Shown here: in pieces, positions 42,454 through 51,066 of the stretch
Layout: each line of letters opens with the position of its first letter
Position numbering within the stretch: position 1 is the stretch's first letter
NCBI GenBank assembly: GCA_966212505.1
Contig: CBIHRS010000010.1
Location: forward strand, 62,001-126,000
DNA: 64,000 bases
Direction: 5' to 3'
DNA from: CAMLIZ01 sp966212505
GTDB lineage: Bacteria; Pseudomonadota; Gammaproteobacteria; Burkholderiales; Burkholderiaceae_C
Translations under genes and position numbers: made by a program
The notes under the pieces: generated by a model
Seen by the model: the letters and a program-made list of their open reading frames with translations, nothing else
What the model was told of the DNA's origin: nothing
Databases searched by the model: none

Positions 42454-43704
42454 ATGTTCGACCGTTCCCAATCCACCGTTGCTTCCGTCGACCCCGAGAT
42501 CTGGGCCGCGATCCAGGCCGAGAACCGCCGCCAGGAAGAACACATCGAGCTGATCGCCAGCGAGAACTACACCTCGCCGGCCGTGATGGAAGCCCAGGGC
42601 TCGCAGCTCACCAACAAGTACGCCGAAGGCTATCCCGGCAAGCGCTACTACGGTGGCTGCGAGAACGTCGACGTCGTCGAGCAGCTCGCGATTGACCGTC
42701 TGAAGCAGCTGTTCGGCGCGCAGCACGCCAACGTTCAGCCCAACTCCGGCTCGCAGGCCAACCAGGCCGTGTTCTTCGGCCTGCTGCAACCCGGCGACAC
42801 CATCATGGGCATGAGCCTGGCCGAAGGCGGCCACCTCACGCACGGCATGTCGCTGAACATGAGCGGCAAGTGGTTCAAGGTGGTGAGCTACGGCCTCGAC
42901 GCCAATGAAGCCATCGACTACGACGCGATGGAGCGCCAGGCCCGCGAGCACAAGCCCAAGCTGATCATTGCCGGCGCCTCGGCCTATGCGCTGCGCATCG
43001 ACTTCGAGCGCTTCTCGCGCATCGCCAAGGAAATCGGCGCCTACTTCATGGTCGACATGGCCCACTATGCCGGCCTGATCGCCGCGGGCGTCTACCCCAA
43101 CCCGGTGCCGCATGCCGACGTGGTGACCTCCACCACGCACAAGAGCCTGCGCGGCCCGCGCGGCGGCATCATCCTGATGAACGACGAGGCGGTGGCCAAG
43201 AAGATCAATAGCGCGATCTTCCCGGGCATCCAGGGCGGCCCGCTGATGCACGTGATCGCCGGCAAGGCGGTGGCCTTCAAGGAGGCGTTGTCCCCGGAGT
43301 TCAAGGCCTACCAGCAGCAGGTGGTGAAGAACGCCGCGGCGCTGGCCGAGACGCTCACCCAGCGCGGCCTGCGCATCGTCTCGGGCCGCACCGAGAGCCA
43401 CGTGATGCTGGTCGACCTGCGCGCCAAGGGCATCACCGGCAAGGAAGCCGAAGCGGTGCTGGGCAGCGCCCACATGACCTGCAACAAGAACGCGATCCCC
43501 AACGACCCGCAGAAGCCGATGATCACCAGCGGCATCCGCCTGGGCTCGCCGGCCATGACCACGCGCGGCTTCAAGGAAGAGCAGGCCCGCGCCACCGGCC
43601 ATCTCATCGCCGACGTGCTGGACGCGCCGCACGACGAGGCCAACCTCGCCAAGGTGCGCGCCAAGGTCGCCGAGCTGACGCGCGACTTCCCGGTGTATCG
43701 CTGA
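42454..43704 (+). CDS. glyA: Serine hydroxymethyltransferase
   Basis: 416 residues from ATG 42454, with AGAGGA upstream. PLP Lys230 is in 'TSTTHKSLRGPRGG'; other blocks are 'SENYTSPAVMEAQGSQLTNKYAEGYPGKRYYGG' (shortened here to its known role in folate binding) and 'TSGIRLGSPAMTTRG'. It makes glycine and 5,10-methylene-tetrahydrofolate from serine. Control by the ZTP riboswitch fits its one-carbon role. nrdR follows after repeat copy B. Confidence 0.97.
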   Translation: MFDRSQSTVASVDPEIWAAIQAENRRQEEHIELIASENYTSPAVMEAQGSQLTNKYAEGYPGKRYYGGCENVDVVEQLAIDRLKQLFGAQHANVQPNSGSQANQAVFFGLLQPGDTIMGMSLAEGGHLTHGMSLNMSGKWFKVVSYGLDANEAIDYDAMERQAREHKPKLIIAGASAYALRIDFERFSRIAKEIGAYFMVDMAHYAGLIAAGVYPNPVPHADVVTSTTHKSLRGPRGGIILMNDEAVAKKINSAIFPGIQGGPLMHVIAGKAVAFKEALSPEFKAYQQQVVKNAAALAETLTQRGLRIVSGRTESHVMLVDLRAKGITGKEAEAVLGSAHMTCNKNAIPNDPQKPMITSGIRLGSPAMTTRGFKEEQARATGHLIADVLDAPHDEANLAKVRAKVAELTRDFPVYR

Positions 43705-43725
43705 TGCGCGAGCCGGGCCGACGCC

Positions 43726-43800
43726 GAGCCGCCTCAAGGCGGCCTGGCACCCCCTTGGGGGGTAGCAGCGCAGCCTCCGCTGCGTTGCGGGGGTAGACAT
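43726..43800 (+). repeat. Dispersed intergenic repeat, copy B
   Basis: It shares the first 18 bases GAGCCGCCTCAAGGCGGC with copy A (25842), followed by a C5/G6 hairpin (CCCCC-TT-GGGGGG), 'GCAGCGCAGC', a further hairpin and the tail 'GGGGGTAGACAT'. It fills the gap between glyA and nrdR and ends right at the base before the nrdR GTG region. About 75 bases, against 65 for copy A. Confidence 0.7.
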
Positions 43801-43801
43801 C

Positions 43802-44245
<444 letters not shown>

Positions 44246-44265
44246 CTCCCCCACGGGATCCCCCA

Positions 44266-44291
44266 CCTCATCCCCCCGACGGGGGATGAGG
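44266..44291 (+). terminator. Perfect GC hairpin after nrdR, possible terminator
   Basis: An 11-pair stem, CCTCATCCCCC (44266-44276) with GGGGGATGAGG (44281-44291), closes a four-base loop. It lies 21 bases after the nrdR stop. The downstream tract is C-rich with only a short ATTT, so it is not a classic intrinsic terminator; it could stabilise the 3' end. Confidence 0.4.
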
Positions 44292-44388
44292 CCCCCTCCC
44301 CCTCCATTTGCCCCCGTTTGGGCGACGCGCGAACGCGCGCCGCTGCCTACAGTCGCGGCCAACGCAAACCCAACAACAGGAGGTGGAA

Positions 44389-44916
44389 ATGAAGAGCAAG
44401 GCGTTCCGGCAACAGGGGCTGACGCTGATCGAGCTGCTGATGGTCCTGGCGGTGCTGTCGATCACGCTGGGGCTGTCTGGCCCGGACTTCAAGGCGATGC
44501 TGCAGGAGCGGAGGCTCGAAGGTGCCGCTACCGAGGTGATGGCAGACCTGCAGTATGTGCGCAGCGAAACGGTCGCTCGCAATCGCACCATCCGCATCGA
44601 TTTCTCGCAAGATGCGACAGGGACCTGCTATGTGATCCATGCAGGAGGCCTCTGCACCTGCACTGCTCAGGGCACGGCCCACTGCGATGCCGATGCGACG
44701 CTCATCAAGACCTACGGGCTGCCTGCAGACTCCGGATTGCACTTGGCTGCCAACACCAGCTCAATCGTCGTAGAACCAATACACGGCACCTTCACGCCCA
44801 CCGCCACGCTTCGCTTCGCGGCCGGCGACATGGAGATCCACCATATCGTGAATTTGCTCGGACGCGTGCGCTCGTGCAGTCCGCGAGGCGCAGTTCGCGG
44901 TTATCCTCCGTGCTGA
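44389..44916 (+). CDS. Type IV minor pilin, FimT/GspH family (first copy)
   Basis: 175 residues from ATG 44389, with AGGAGG at 44379-44384. Prepilin signal 'KAFRQQG|LTLIELLMVL' with cleavage after Gly10 and Glu at +5. The C-terminal domain has 'SCSPRGAVRGYPPC', typical of FimT. First gene of the minor-pilin operon. FimT-type pseudopilins prime pilus assembly and in some species bind DNA for uptake. GC content drops clearly from this gene on. Confidence 0.9.
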   Translation: MKSKAFRQQGLTLIELLMVLAVLSITLGLSGPDFKAMLQERRLEGAATEVMADLQYVRSETVARNRTIRIDFSQDATGTCYVIHAGGLCTCTAQGTAHCDADATLIKTYGLPADSGLHLAANTSSIVVEPIHGTFTPTATLRFAAGDMEIHHIVNLLGRVRSCSPRGAVRGYPPC

Positions 44917-45032
44917 TTAGATGTGCAAATCACACGTTTAACATCAGATTAATTAGACGAGCGGTTCTCTACCGCGGATCAGCGGTTTTAGCCATTCCTC
45001 ATCCTAGGGGGATGCCTGCCGATAATCGAACC

Positions 45033-45473
45033 ATGAGCCTCCACGTTCACTTTCACGGATCGACTCACAGAGGGTTCACCCTCGTGGAGTTGCTTGTGAC
45101 AGTCGCCATCGCGGGAATCCTCGCGAGCATCGCCTACCCCGCCTATCTATCTCAGGTCCGCAAGTCGAGGCGTTCTGACGCGGTGCAGGCCTTGGCACGC
45201 GTACAGCAAGCACAAGAACGTTGGCGCGCCAACAACACGACTTACGCGAGCAGCATCACCAATCTGGCCACACTCGAAACTGGGCTCTCCTCGTCCAGCC
45301 TTAACGGGTATTACACCGTCGCTGTCACCGCCTCAGCATCGTCGACCTACACGATTACCGCGACGGCGGTCTCGGGGTCCAGCCAGGCAAAGGACACCGG
45401 TTGTACAACGCTCACGATCTCGGTGAGCTCGGGAAATCCTCAGTACACCCCCACCAGTTGCTGGAGCAAGTAA
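45033..45473 (+). CDS. pilE: Type IV minor pilin, PilE family
   Basis: 146 residues from ATG 45033; an ATG at 45012 would add seven residues. Signal 'STHRG|FTLVELLVTVAIAGILASIAYPAYL' with cleavage after Gly14 and Glu at +5. 'SRRSDAVQALARVQQAQERWRANN' is the usual helix of PilE, and two Cys residues near the C-terminus form the D-loop. The gene lies 116 bases after fimT; its TAA stop overlaps the next ATG by one base. Confidence 0.9.
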   Translation: MSLHVHFHGSTHRGFTLVELLVTVAIAGILASIAYPAYLSQVRKSRRSDAVQALARVQQAQERWRANNTTYASSITNLATLETGLSSSSLNGYYTVAVTASASSTYTITATAVSGSSQAKDTGCTTLTISVSSGNPQYTPTSCWSK

Positions 45474-45931
45474 TGACTGCTCGACGCCTCGGGCTCACCT
45501 TGATCGAACTGCTCGTCACCGTCGCGGTGGGCGGCGTGTTCCTGGCCCTGGCCGCTCCCTCATTCGTCAACACGTTCGCGCAGCGCAGGGTAGAAGGTGT
45601 GGGGACGGAAATGGGAACGGATATGCAGCTAGCGCGGTCCGAAGCCGTCAGCCGGAACGCCCAGGTCACTCTGACCGTTCCATCCAGCGGCGACAGCTAC
45701 ACGATTGCAAGCGGAATGACGACGATCAAGTCGGTTTCGGTGCCAAGCGGCGTCTCCATCACCGCTGGCAGCATTACCTATGACCCCCTGCGTGGGACGA
45801 GCACCGCCACCACCTCCACCAGTTTCACGGTCAGTTCGAGCGCAGGCTCGCTGCAGTTGACGGTGAACCCCATGGGCCGTGTCTCGCTGTGTTCGCCCAG
45901 CGGAAGCCTGAAAGGATACACATCATGCTGA
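45473..45931 (+). CDS. Type IV minor pilin, FimT/GspH family (second copy)
   Basis: 152 residues from ATG 45473. Signal 'TARRLG|LTLIELLVTVAVGGVFLALAAPSFV', cleavage after Gly7, Glu at +5. 'MQLARSEAVSRNAQVTL' is the GspH/FimT core, and the end 'SLCSPSGSLKGYTSC' closely parallels the first copy, so the two are probably paralogues from an old duplication. Start is coupled to the pilE stop (TAATG). Confidence 0.9.
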   Translation: MTARRLGLTLIELLVTVAVGGVFLALAAPSFVNTFAQRRVEGVGTEMGTDMQLARSEAVSRNAQVTLTVPSSGDSYTIASGMTTIKSVSVPSGVSITAGSITYDPLRGTSTATTSTSFTVSSSAGSLQLTVNPMGRVSLCSPSGSLKGYTSC

Positions 45932-46644
45932 GTAGAGCTCACTCCATGATGCGGCGGGCACCGCGCGCGATGACTAGGCGCGGCCTGTCCCTGGTCGAAT
46001 TCATGATCGGCATCACGGTGGGGCTGTTCATTGTTGGAGGCACCGTCAGTCTGTTCGTCAACAACATCACCGCGAGCCGTCGGATGCTGCAGGAGGCGCG
46101 CATCAACCAGGATCTTCGAGCTGTCGGAGACCTGATCACCAGAGATCTCAGGCGAGCAGGCTATTGGGGCAACGCAATACAGGGCACTCTTCTTTCGGGA
46201 ACGAGCACGACGCCACAGTCAAATCCGTATCGAACGGTCTCCTATGACGCAAGCTCAACCGAGTTGACCTACAGCTTCTCCCGTGGAACAGAGAACGACA
46301 CCCTGGACAACGCCGAGACCTTTGGCTTCCGGCTCAACGGTGGCGTCGTTCAAATGAAAACATCATCCAACGCCTGGCAGGACGTGACCGATCCCAACGT
46401 CATCACCGTCACGCAGTTGAAGATCGTACCCACAACGAATTCCGTATGGCTGGGCTCACGCTGCACCCCGGTGCTGTCTCCCGGGTCGGCGAACTCTTCC
46501 GGCGGCCCGGGGCCGTCGCTCACGATGCGGTCTTTCGATGTGACGATCGAGGCCAAGGCAGCAGACGACACCACGAGCGCCACAGCCCGCCAGTTGCACA
46601 CCAGTGTGAAGGTGCGCAACGACCTTTTCAGCGGCAGTTGCTGA
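45925..46644 (+). CDS. pilW: Type IV minor pilin, PilW family
   Basis: 239 residues from ATG 45925, overlapping the FimT stop by seven bases. Signal 'RAMTRRG|LSLVEFMIGITVGLFIVGGTVSLFV' with cleavage after Gly20 and Glu at +5. 'RINQDLRAVGDLITRDLRRAGYWGNA' is the PilW signature. It acts with PilV and PilX in the pilus tip or initiation complex. Confidence 0.9.
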   Translation: MLSRAHSMMRRAPRAMTRRGLSLVEFMIGITVGLFIVGGTVSLFVNNITASRRMLQEARINQDLRAVGDLITRDLRRAGYWGNAIQGTLLSGTSTTPQSNPYRTVSYDASSTELTYSFSRGTENDTLDNAETFGFRLNGGVVQMKTSSNAWQDVTDPNVITVTQLKIVPTTNSVWLGSRCTPVLSPGSANSSGGPGPSLTMRSFDVTIEAKAADDTTSATARQLHTSVKVRNDLFSGSC

Positions 46645-46656
46645 GGGAGGATAGCG

Positions 46657-47952
46657 ATGAATAACACTCGCATACCCGCACGCGGAGCCGGCGCCCTGGT
46701 GGTGACGATCATGTTGCTGCTGGGCACCTCGATCGCGGTCTTCTATCTGAATCGTGGCCTGATCTTCGAACAGAAGACTTCAGCAAATCAGGCACGGGCG
46801 ACGGTGGCTCGGGAGGTGGCCGAAGCGGGCGTACAGTGGGCCATCGGCATGTTGAATTCCGATGCCAAAGGAGTGATCAACACAAGCTGCGCCTTCGTCA
46901 CGTCTGGAGCAACGGCGACGTTCCGTCAGAAATACGCACAGACCGCGCTCGGCACCGGGTCGACGAACATTGTTCCGGCGACCAACGTCTTCCCGGGCTG
47001 CAAGATTTCAGGGACATCTCTCAGCTGCAGTTGCCCCGACCAACCTTCAAGCGGCAGCACCGCCACCGCTTCGCTAGGGAGCACGGAGCTTCCAGGTTTC
47101 ACTGTTGCTTTCAGCACAACGGGCGACAACACCAGCCTTCGCGTGACCTCCACCGGCTGCACCGGGCAAGCCGCAGCGTGTGTCCCCGGTTCGGGCAGTG
47201 CTGACTCCACCGCCACCGTATCGGTCATCGTGAAACTCGCGCGCGTTCTCGACAAGATGCCGAAGTCGACTCTGACCTGCGGCACGGTCTGCAACATTGG
47301 TGGCTCATTCAACATCTACAACCAGGACGTGGCGGCCAACGGAATATTGGTGAATGCGGGCGGCGCAATTACCACTGCGCCGGGCACGTCGATGTACAGC
47401 ATTCCTGGCATACCTTCGCAAAACGCGATGATCGGCAGCGACGGTTCGCTTGCGAGCGTCTCGAGCTCTGACCCGACGTGCAACAACTCGGCCATGTTCC
47501 AGACGTATTTCGGCAGCACCTTGTCTCAGTTCAAGAACGCCCCGACCACCACCGTCATATCGTGCTCAGGCCCCTCTGACTGCGAAGGCAAGCTGATGGC
47601 GGCCTACAACAATCAGAATGCACGTTCGTTCTACTTCGACTCCGACCTGCAGCTCAGCGGCAACAACACGCTCGGCTCCGTCGCGCAGCCGGTCATGATT
47701 GCCACACCCAACGCGATCAAGATCAATGGCACCTGGGATATCTACGGGCTCATCTTTTCGAACGATTCCGACTGGAATGACCTTGGCACCGGGTCGGCCA
47801 CCATCCACGGTGCGCAGATTTCATGCGCCGGATACAAGAGCAATGGCAACGGCACGCTGACCTACGACGCCGACGTTCTGAAAAACCTGCAGCAGAACAC
47901 TGCCGTCATGGCGCCCGTGCCGGGAAGCTGGCGCGACGCGACAGCGTATTGA
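46657..47952 (+). CDS. Large PilX-like minor pilin with an extended C-terminal domain
   Basis: 431 residues, about twice the length of typical PilX. The N-terminus 'ARGAGALVVTIMLLLGTSIAVFYLNRGLIFEQ' is PilX-like, with Thr rather than Glu at +5. The rest is Ser/Thr/Gly-rich with about ten Cys residues and a late block 'LQLSGNNTLGSVAQPVMIATPNAIKINGTWDIYGLIFSND', suggesting a beta-rich extension. It could supply tip-adhesin functions in place of PilY1, which is absent here. That is inference. Confidence 0.8.
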   Translation: MNNTRIPARGAGALVVTIMLLLGTSIAVFYLNRGLIFEQKTSANQARATVAREVAEAGVQWAIGMLNSDAKGVINTSCAFVTSGATATFRQKYAQTALGTGSTNIVPATNVFPGCKISGTSLSCSCPDQPSSGSTATASLGSTELPGFTVAFSTTGDNTSLRVTSTGCTGQAAACVPGSGSADSTATVSVIVKLARVLDKMPKSTLTCGTVCNIGGSFNIYNQDVAANGILVNAGGAITTAPGTSMYSIPGIPSQNAMIGSDGSLASVSSSDPTCNNSAMFQTYFGSTLSQFKNAPTTTVISCSGPSDCEGKLMAAYNNQNARSFYFDSDLQLSGNNTLGSVAQPVMIATPNAIKINGTWDIYGLIFSNDSDWNDLGTGSATIHGAQISCAGYKSNGNGTLTYDADVLKNLQQNTAVMAPVPGSWRDATAY

Positions 47953-47976
47953 GCGATGCAACGACTGGAGCACGCC

Positions 47977-49191
47977 ATGTCCTCATCCCAACACCCCTCG
48001 CGTGGCTTTACGCTTGTCGAAGCGCTCGTTGCCCTGCTGGTCATGGCCTTCGGCATGCTTGCGCTGGTTAGCATGCAGACGCTTCTCGGACGCAATGCCG
48101 ACGCCGCCAGGCAGCGCACCGAAGCCATCCGCTTTGCCCAACGCGAGATCGAGCAGATGCGGGCCTATCCGCAGATCAGCACGAATGGTTCGAATGCCTG
48201 GGCAGATCTTGCCGACGGCACATCGAGCATCACCCCAAACTCCACTGTCATGGATACGCTGACTGTCAAAGGGGGCACCACCTATCAGATGACATGGAGC
48301 CTGAGCGGTTCGTCGTCCGACATGCTGCGGACGGCCGCCATCACCGCGAGTTGGAATGATCGAGCTGGTCAATCGCAATCCATCGTGCTCACTTCCGTCA
48401 TTGCACAGGTGGATCCCCAGTACGTGGGCGCATTGGGCGTGCCCCATACGGGCAACGACAACGCCAAGCTGCCGAAGAACCGCAACCTCAACATTCCCGT
48501 TCCGGCCATCGATCTCGGCAGCGGCAAGAGCGGTATCGCGCTCGGCAACTTCTCGATCATCTTCAGCAACGACACCGGCTATGTCGTGCAGAAGTGCAGC
48601 AACTACACCGTCACCACGTCGACCACCGCCAGCGATCTCGCGACCTACTGCAGCACCTACAACGCTTATATCGTGGCGGGCTATGTGTCCCGAAGCAGCA
48701 ACAGCATCCCTTGGCCAGTAGGCATCAACACCGATAACGTCACCACCAATGGCGGCAGCGGAATCAGTTGCTCGTTCTCCGACGCACAAAACCAGAACTC
48801 GACGACCACGACAGTTCTGGATGGCTACAAATACTATTTGTGCGTCATACCCGTCGCCGCCACCAACGGAAGCTGGTCCGGCACGATCCGTCTCGGGGGT
48901 GTATCGACTTCGAGCAACATCCTCGTCTGCCGATTCCAGTACGCCGCGGACAACGATCTCAACTCGAACGAGCGCAACGTACAGCCCTACAGTACGGTGA
49001 CGGAATCGATCGACAACCAGAATTACTACCTGGCCACGACCAACTCAGGCAGTTCCAACCCCAGTTGTCCGACTGTCGACACACTGCAAACGACACTGCA
49101 CCAGGACTGCCGGAGTACCAGCAACTACAGCGGCAACACCAGCAGTGTGTTGGCAACCAACTGTCCGTCAACGGTCACCGGAACCAATTGA
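47977..49191 (+). CDS. pilV: PilV-like minor pilin with an extended C-terminal domain
   Basis: 404 residues from ATG 47977, which has GGAG six bases upstream (ATG 47956 is also in frame). Signal 'QHPSRG|FTLVEALVALLVMAFGMLALV' with cleavage after Gly10 and Glu at +5. 'RTEAIRFAQREIEQMRAY' is PilV-like. From about 150 it has a Ser/Thr/Asn-rich domain with paired Cys, again longer than usual PilV. Last gene of the pilin operon, 65 bases before ribD. Confidence 0.85.
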   Translation: MSSSQHPSRGFTLVEALVALLVMAFGMLALVSMQTLLGRNADAARQRTEAIRFAQREIEQMRAYPQISTNGSNAWADLADGTSSITPNSTVMDTLTVKGGTTYQMTWSLSGSSSDMLRTAAITASWNDRAGQSQSIVLTSVIAQVDPQYVGALGVPHTGNDNAKLPKNRNLNIPVPAIDLGSGKSGIALGNFSIIFSNDTGYVVQKCSNYTVTTSTTASDLATYCSTYNAYIVAGYVSRSSNSIPWPVGINTDNVTTNGGSGISCSFSDAQNQNSTTTTVLDGYKYYLCVIPVAATNGSWSGTIRLGGVSTSSNILVCRFQYAADNDLNSNERNVQPYSTVTESIDNQNYYLATTNSGSSNPSCPTVDTLQTTLHQDCRSTSNYSGNTSSVLATNCPSTVTGTN

Positions 49192-49256
49192 CGGGTTAAG
49201 CTCGTATTCTTGCTGCGACCGCAACAGGTGCGGTCATTGAAGATCTGCGAGACGAA

Positions 49257-50360
49257 TTGCTGCTGAACCAAGCGCTGTCATATGCCAGACAGGCTGTCGG
49301 CCTGAGTGACCCCAACCCCCGCGTCGGCTGCGTCATCACGGACGCAGCCGGCGTCGTTCTGGGCGCTGGCCACACGCAACAGGCCGGTGGGCCGCATGCC
49401 GAGGTGATGGCGCTGCGCGCCGCAGCGGAAGCCGGCCGCGATGTGCGCGGCGCCACTGCCTACGTCACGCTCGAGCCCTGCTCCCATCACGGGCGCACGC
49501 CGCCGTGCTGCGATGCGCTGATCGCCGCCGGCATCCGCCGTGTGGTGGCCGCCATCGAGGATCCGAATCCGCTGGTCGCGGGCCAGGGGCTGGCCCGGCT
49601 GCGCGCCGCGGGCCTCGAGGTCGAACTGGCTGGCGAAGAAGCGGCCCGCGCCTCGCGCGAACTCAACATCGGCTTCTTCTCGCGCATGCGGCGCGGCCGG
49701 CCCTGGGTGCGGATGAAGATCGCCGGCTCGCTCGACGGCCGCACCGCGCTGGACAACGGCGCCAGCCAATGGATCACCGGCGAGGCCGCCCGCGCGGATG
49801 GCCATGCCTGGCGCAAGCGGGCGGGCGCGGTGCTCACCGGCATCGGCACGGTCCGCGATGACGATCCGCGTCTGGACGTGCGCCTGGTACCCACCGCGCT
49901 GCAGCCGCTGCGCGTAGTGGTCGACTCCCGGCTCGAGATCCGGCCCGATGCGCACATCCTCCAGCCGCCGGGAAAGACGCTGTTGTACACCGCCAGCAGC
50001 GATGCCGCGAAGCGCGGCGCGCTGAGCAGCGAGTGTGTCGACGTCGTCCAGCTGCCGGCCGACCCGGCCAGCGGCAAGACCGACCTCGCGGCACTGCTGC
50101 ACGACCTGGGCTCCCGCGGCATCAACGAGCTGCATGTCGAGGCCGGCCACCGCCTCAATGGTTCGCTGCTGCGCGCGGGCCTCGTCGACGAGCTGCTGGT
50201 CTACATCGCGCCGCGCCTGCTGGGCGAAGGCCGCGGCATGGCCGCACTGGGCCCGTTCGAGACGCTGGCCGATTCGCTCGACCTCCGCTTCACCGATGTC
50301 CAGCGCATCGGCGACGACCTGCGCCTGCTGTTGCGACCGGCGGGCCGCGACCAGTTCTAG
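49257..50360 (+). CDS. ribD: Bifunctional diaminohydroxyphosphoribosylaminopyrimidine deaminase / 5-amino-6-(5-phosphoribosylamino)uracil reductase
   Basis: 367 residues. Deaminase domain with zinc site 'GPHAEVMAL' and 'TLEPCSHHGRTPPCCDALI', then reductase domain with 'RPWVRMKIAGSLDGRTAL', 'DGHAWRKRAGAVLTGIGTVRDDDPRL' and 'INELHVEAGHRLNGSLL'. It performs the second and third steps of riboflavin synthesis. The first usable start is TTG 49257; no ATG or GTG lies in frame upstream before the N-terminus would be too long. It heads the riboflavin operon. Confidence 0.94.
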   Translation: MLLNQALSYARQAVGLSDPNPRVGCVITDAAGVVLGAGHTQQAGGPHAEVMALRAAAEAGRDVRGATAYVTLEPCSHHGRTPPCCDALIAAGIRRVVAAIEDPNPLVAGQGLARLRAAGLEVELAGEEAARASRELNIGFFSRMRRGRPWVRMKIAGSLDGRTALDNGASQWITGEAARADGHAWRKRAGAVLTGIGTVRDDDPRLDVRLVPTALQPLRVVVDSRLEIRPDAHILQPPGKTLLYTASSDAAKRGALSSECVDVVQLPADPASGKTDLAALLHDLGSRGINELHVEAGHRLNGSLLRAGLVDELLVYIAPRLLGEGRGMAALGPFETLADSLDLRFTDVQRIGDDLRLLLRPAGRDQF

Positions 50361-50374
50361 GACAATCGCGCTCC

Positions 50375-51007
50375 ATGTTCACCGGCATCATCACCGGCCT
50401 CGGCCGCATCGTCGACGTGCAGGATCTGGGCGCCGGCGCCCAGCACGGCAAGCGCCTCACCCTCGAAACGCCCGCAGGCTACCTGGCCGACGTGGCACTG
50501 GGCGACAGCATCGCGCTCAACGGCGCCTGCATGACCGTCACCTCCTTCGATGCCGCCGCCGGCCGCTTCACGATCGACATCTCAGCCGAAAGCCTGCGCC
50601 TGACCGCGGGCCTTGGGGCACCGGGCCCCGTCAACCTCGAGAAGGCACTGCGCGCGCACGACCGGCTGGGCGGGCACATCGTCAGCGGCCACGTCGATGG
50701 TCTTGGCGAAGTCACCCACTTCGCGCCGGTGGGCGAGTCGTGGGAGCTGCGTGTGCGGGCGCCGAAGGAACTGGCGCGCTACCTGGCCTACAAGGGCTCG
50801 ATCACCGTCAACGGCGTCAGCCTCACCGTGAACTCGGTGCGCGACGATGCCGCTGGCACTGCTGAATTCAGCATCAACCTGATCCCGCACACCATCCAGA
50901 ACACGACCCTCGGCACGCTGAAGCCCGGTTCGGCGGTCAACCTCGAAGTCGACCTGATCGCCCGCTATGTCGCCCGCATGCTGGAGGGCGCCGCACCCGT
51001 GAGGTGA
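50375..51007 (+). CDS. ribE: Riboflavin synthase alpha chain
   Basis: 210 residues with the two tandem lumazine-binding repeats, the first starting 'MFTGIITGLGRIVDV' and the second around residue 97 ('GHIVSGHVDGLGEV'), and 'SITVNGVSLTVN' in the second. Catalyses dismutation of two lumazines to riboflavin. It begins 14 bases after ribD. Confidence 0.96.
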   Translation: MFTGIITGLGRIVDVQDLGAGAQHGKRLTLETPAGYLADVALGDSIALNGACMTVTSFDAAAGRFTIDISAESLRLTAGLGAPGPVNLEKALRAHDRLGGHIVSGHVDGLGEVTHFAPVGESWELRVRAPKELARYLAYKGSITVNGVSLTVNSVRDDAAGTAEFSINLIPHTIQNTTLGTLKPGSAVNLEVDLIARYVARMLEGAAPVR

Positions 51008-51066
51008 TGCCGCCGTTCGGTCTGTCTCTCCATGGGGACAACCGGGCCACCACCTACAATCGCGGG

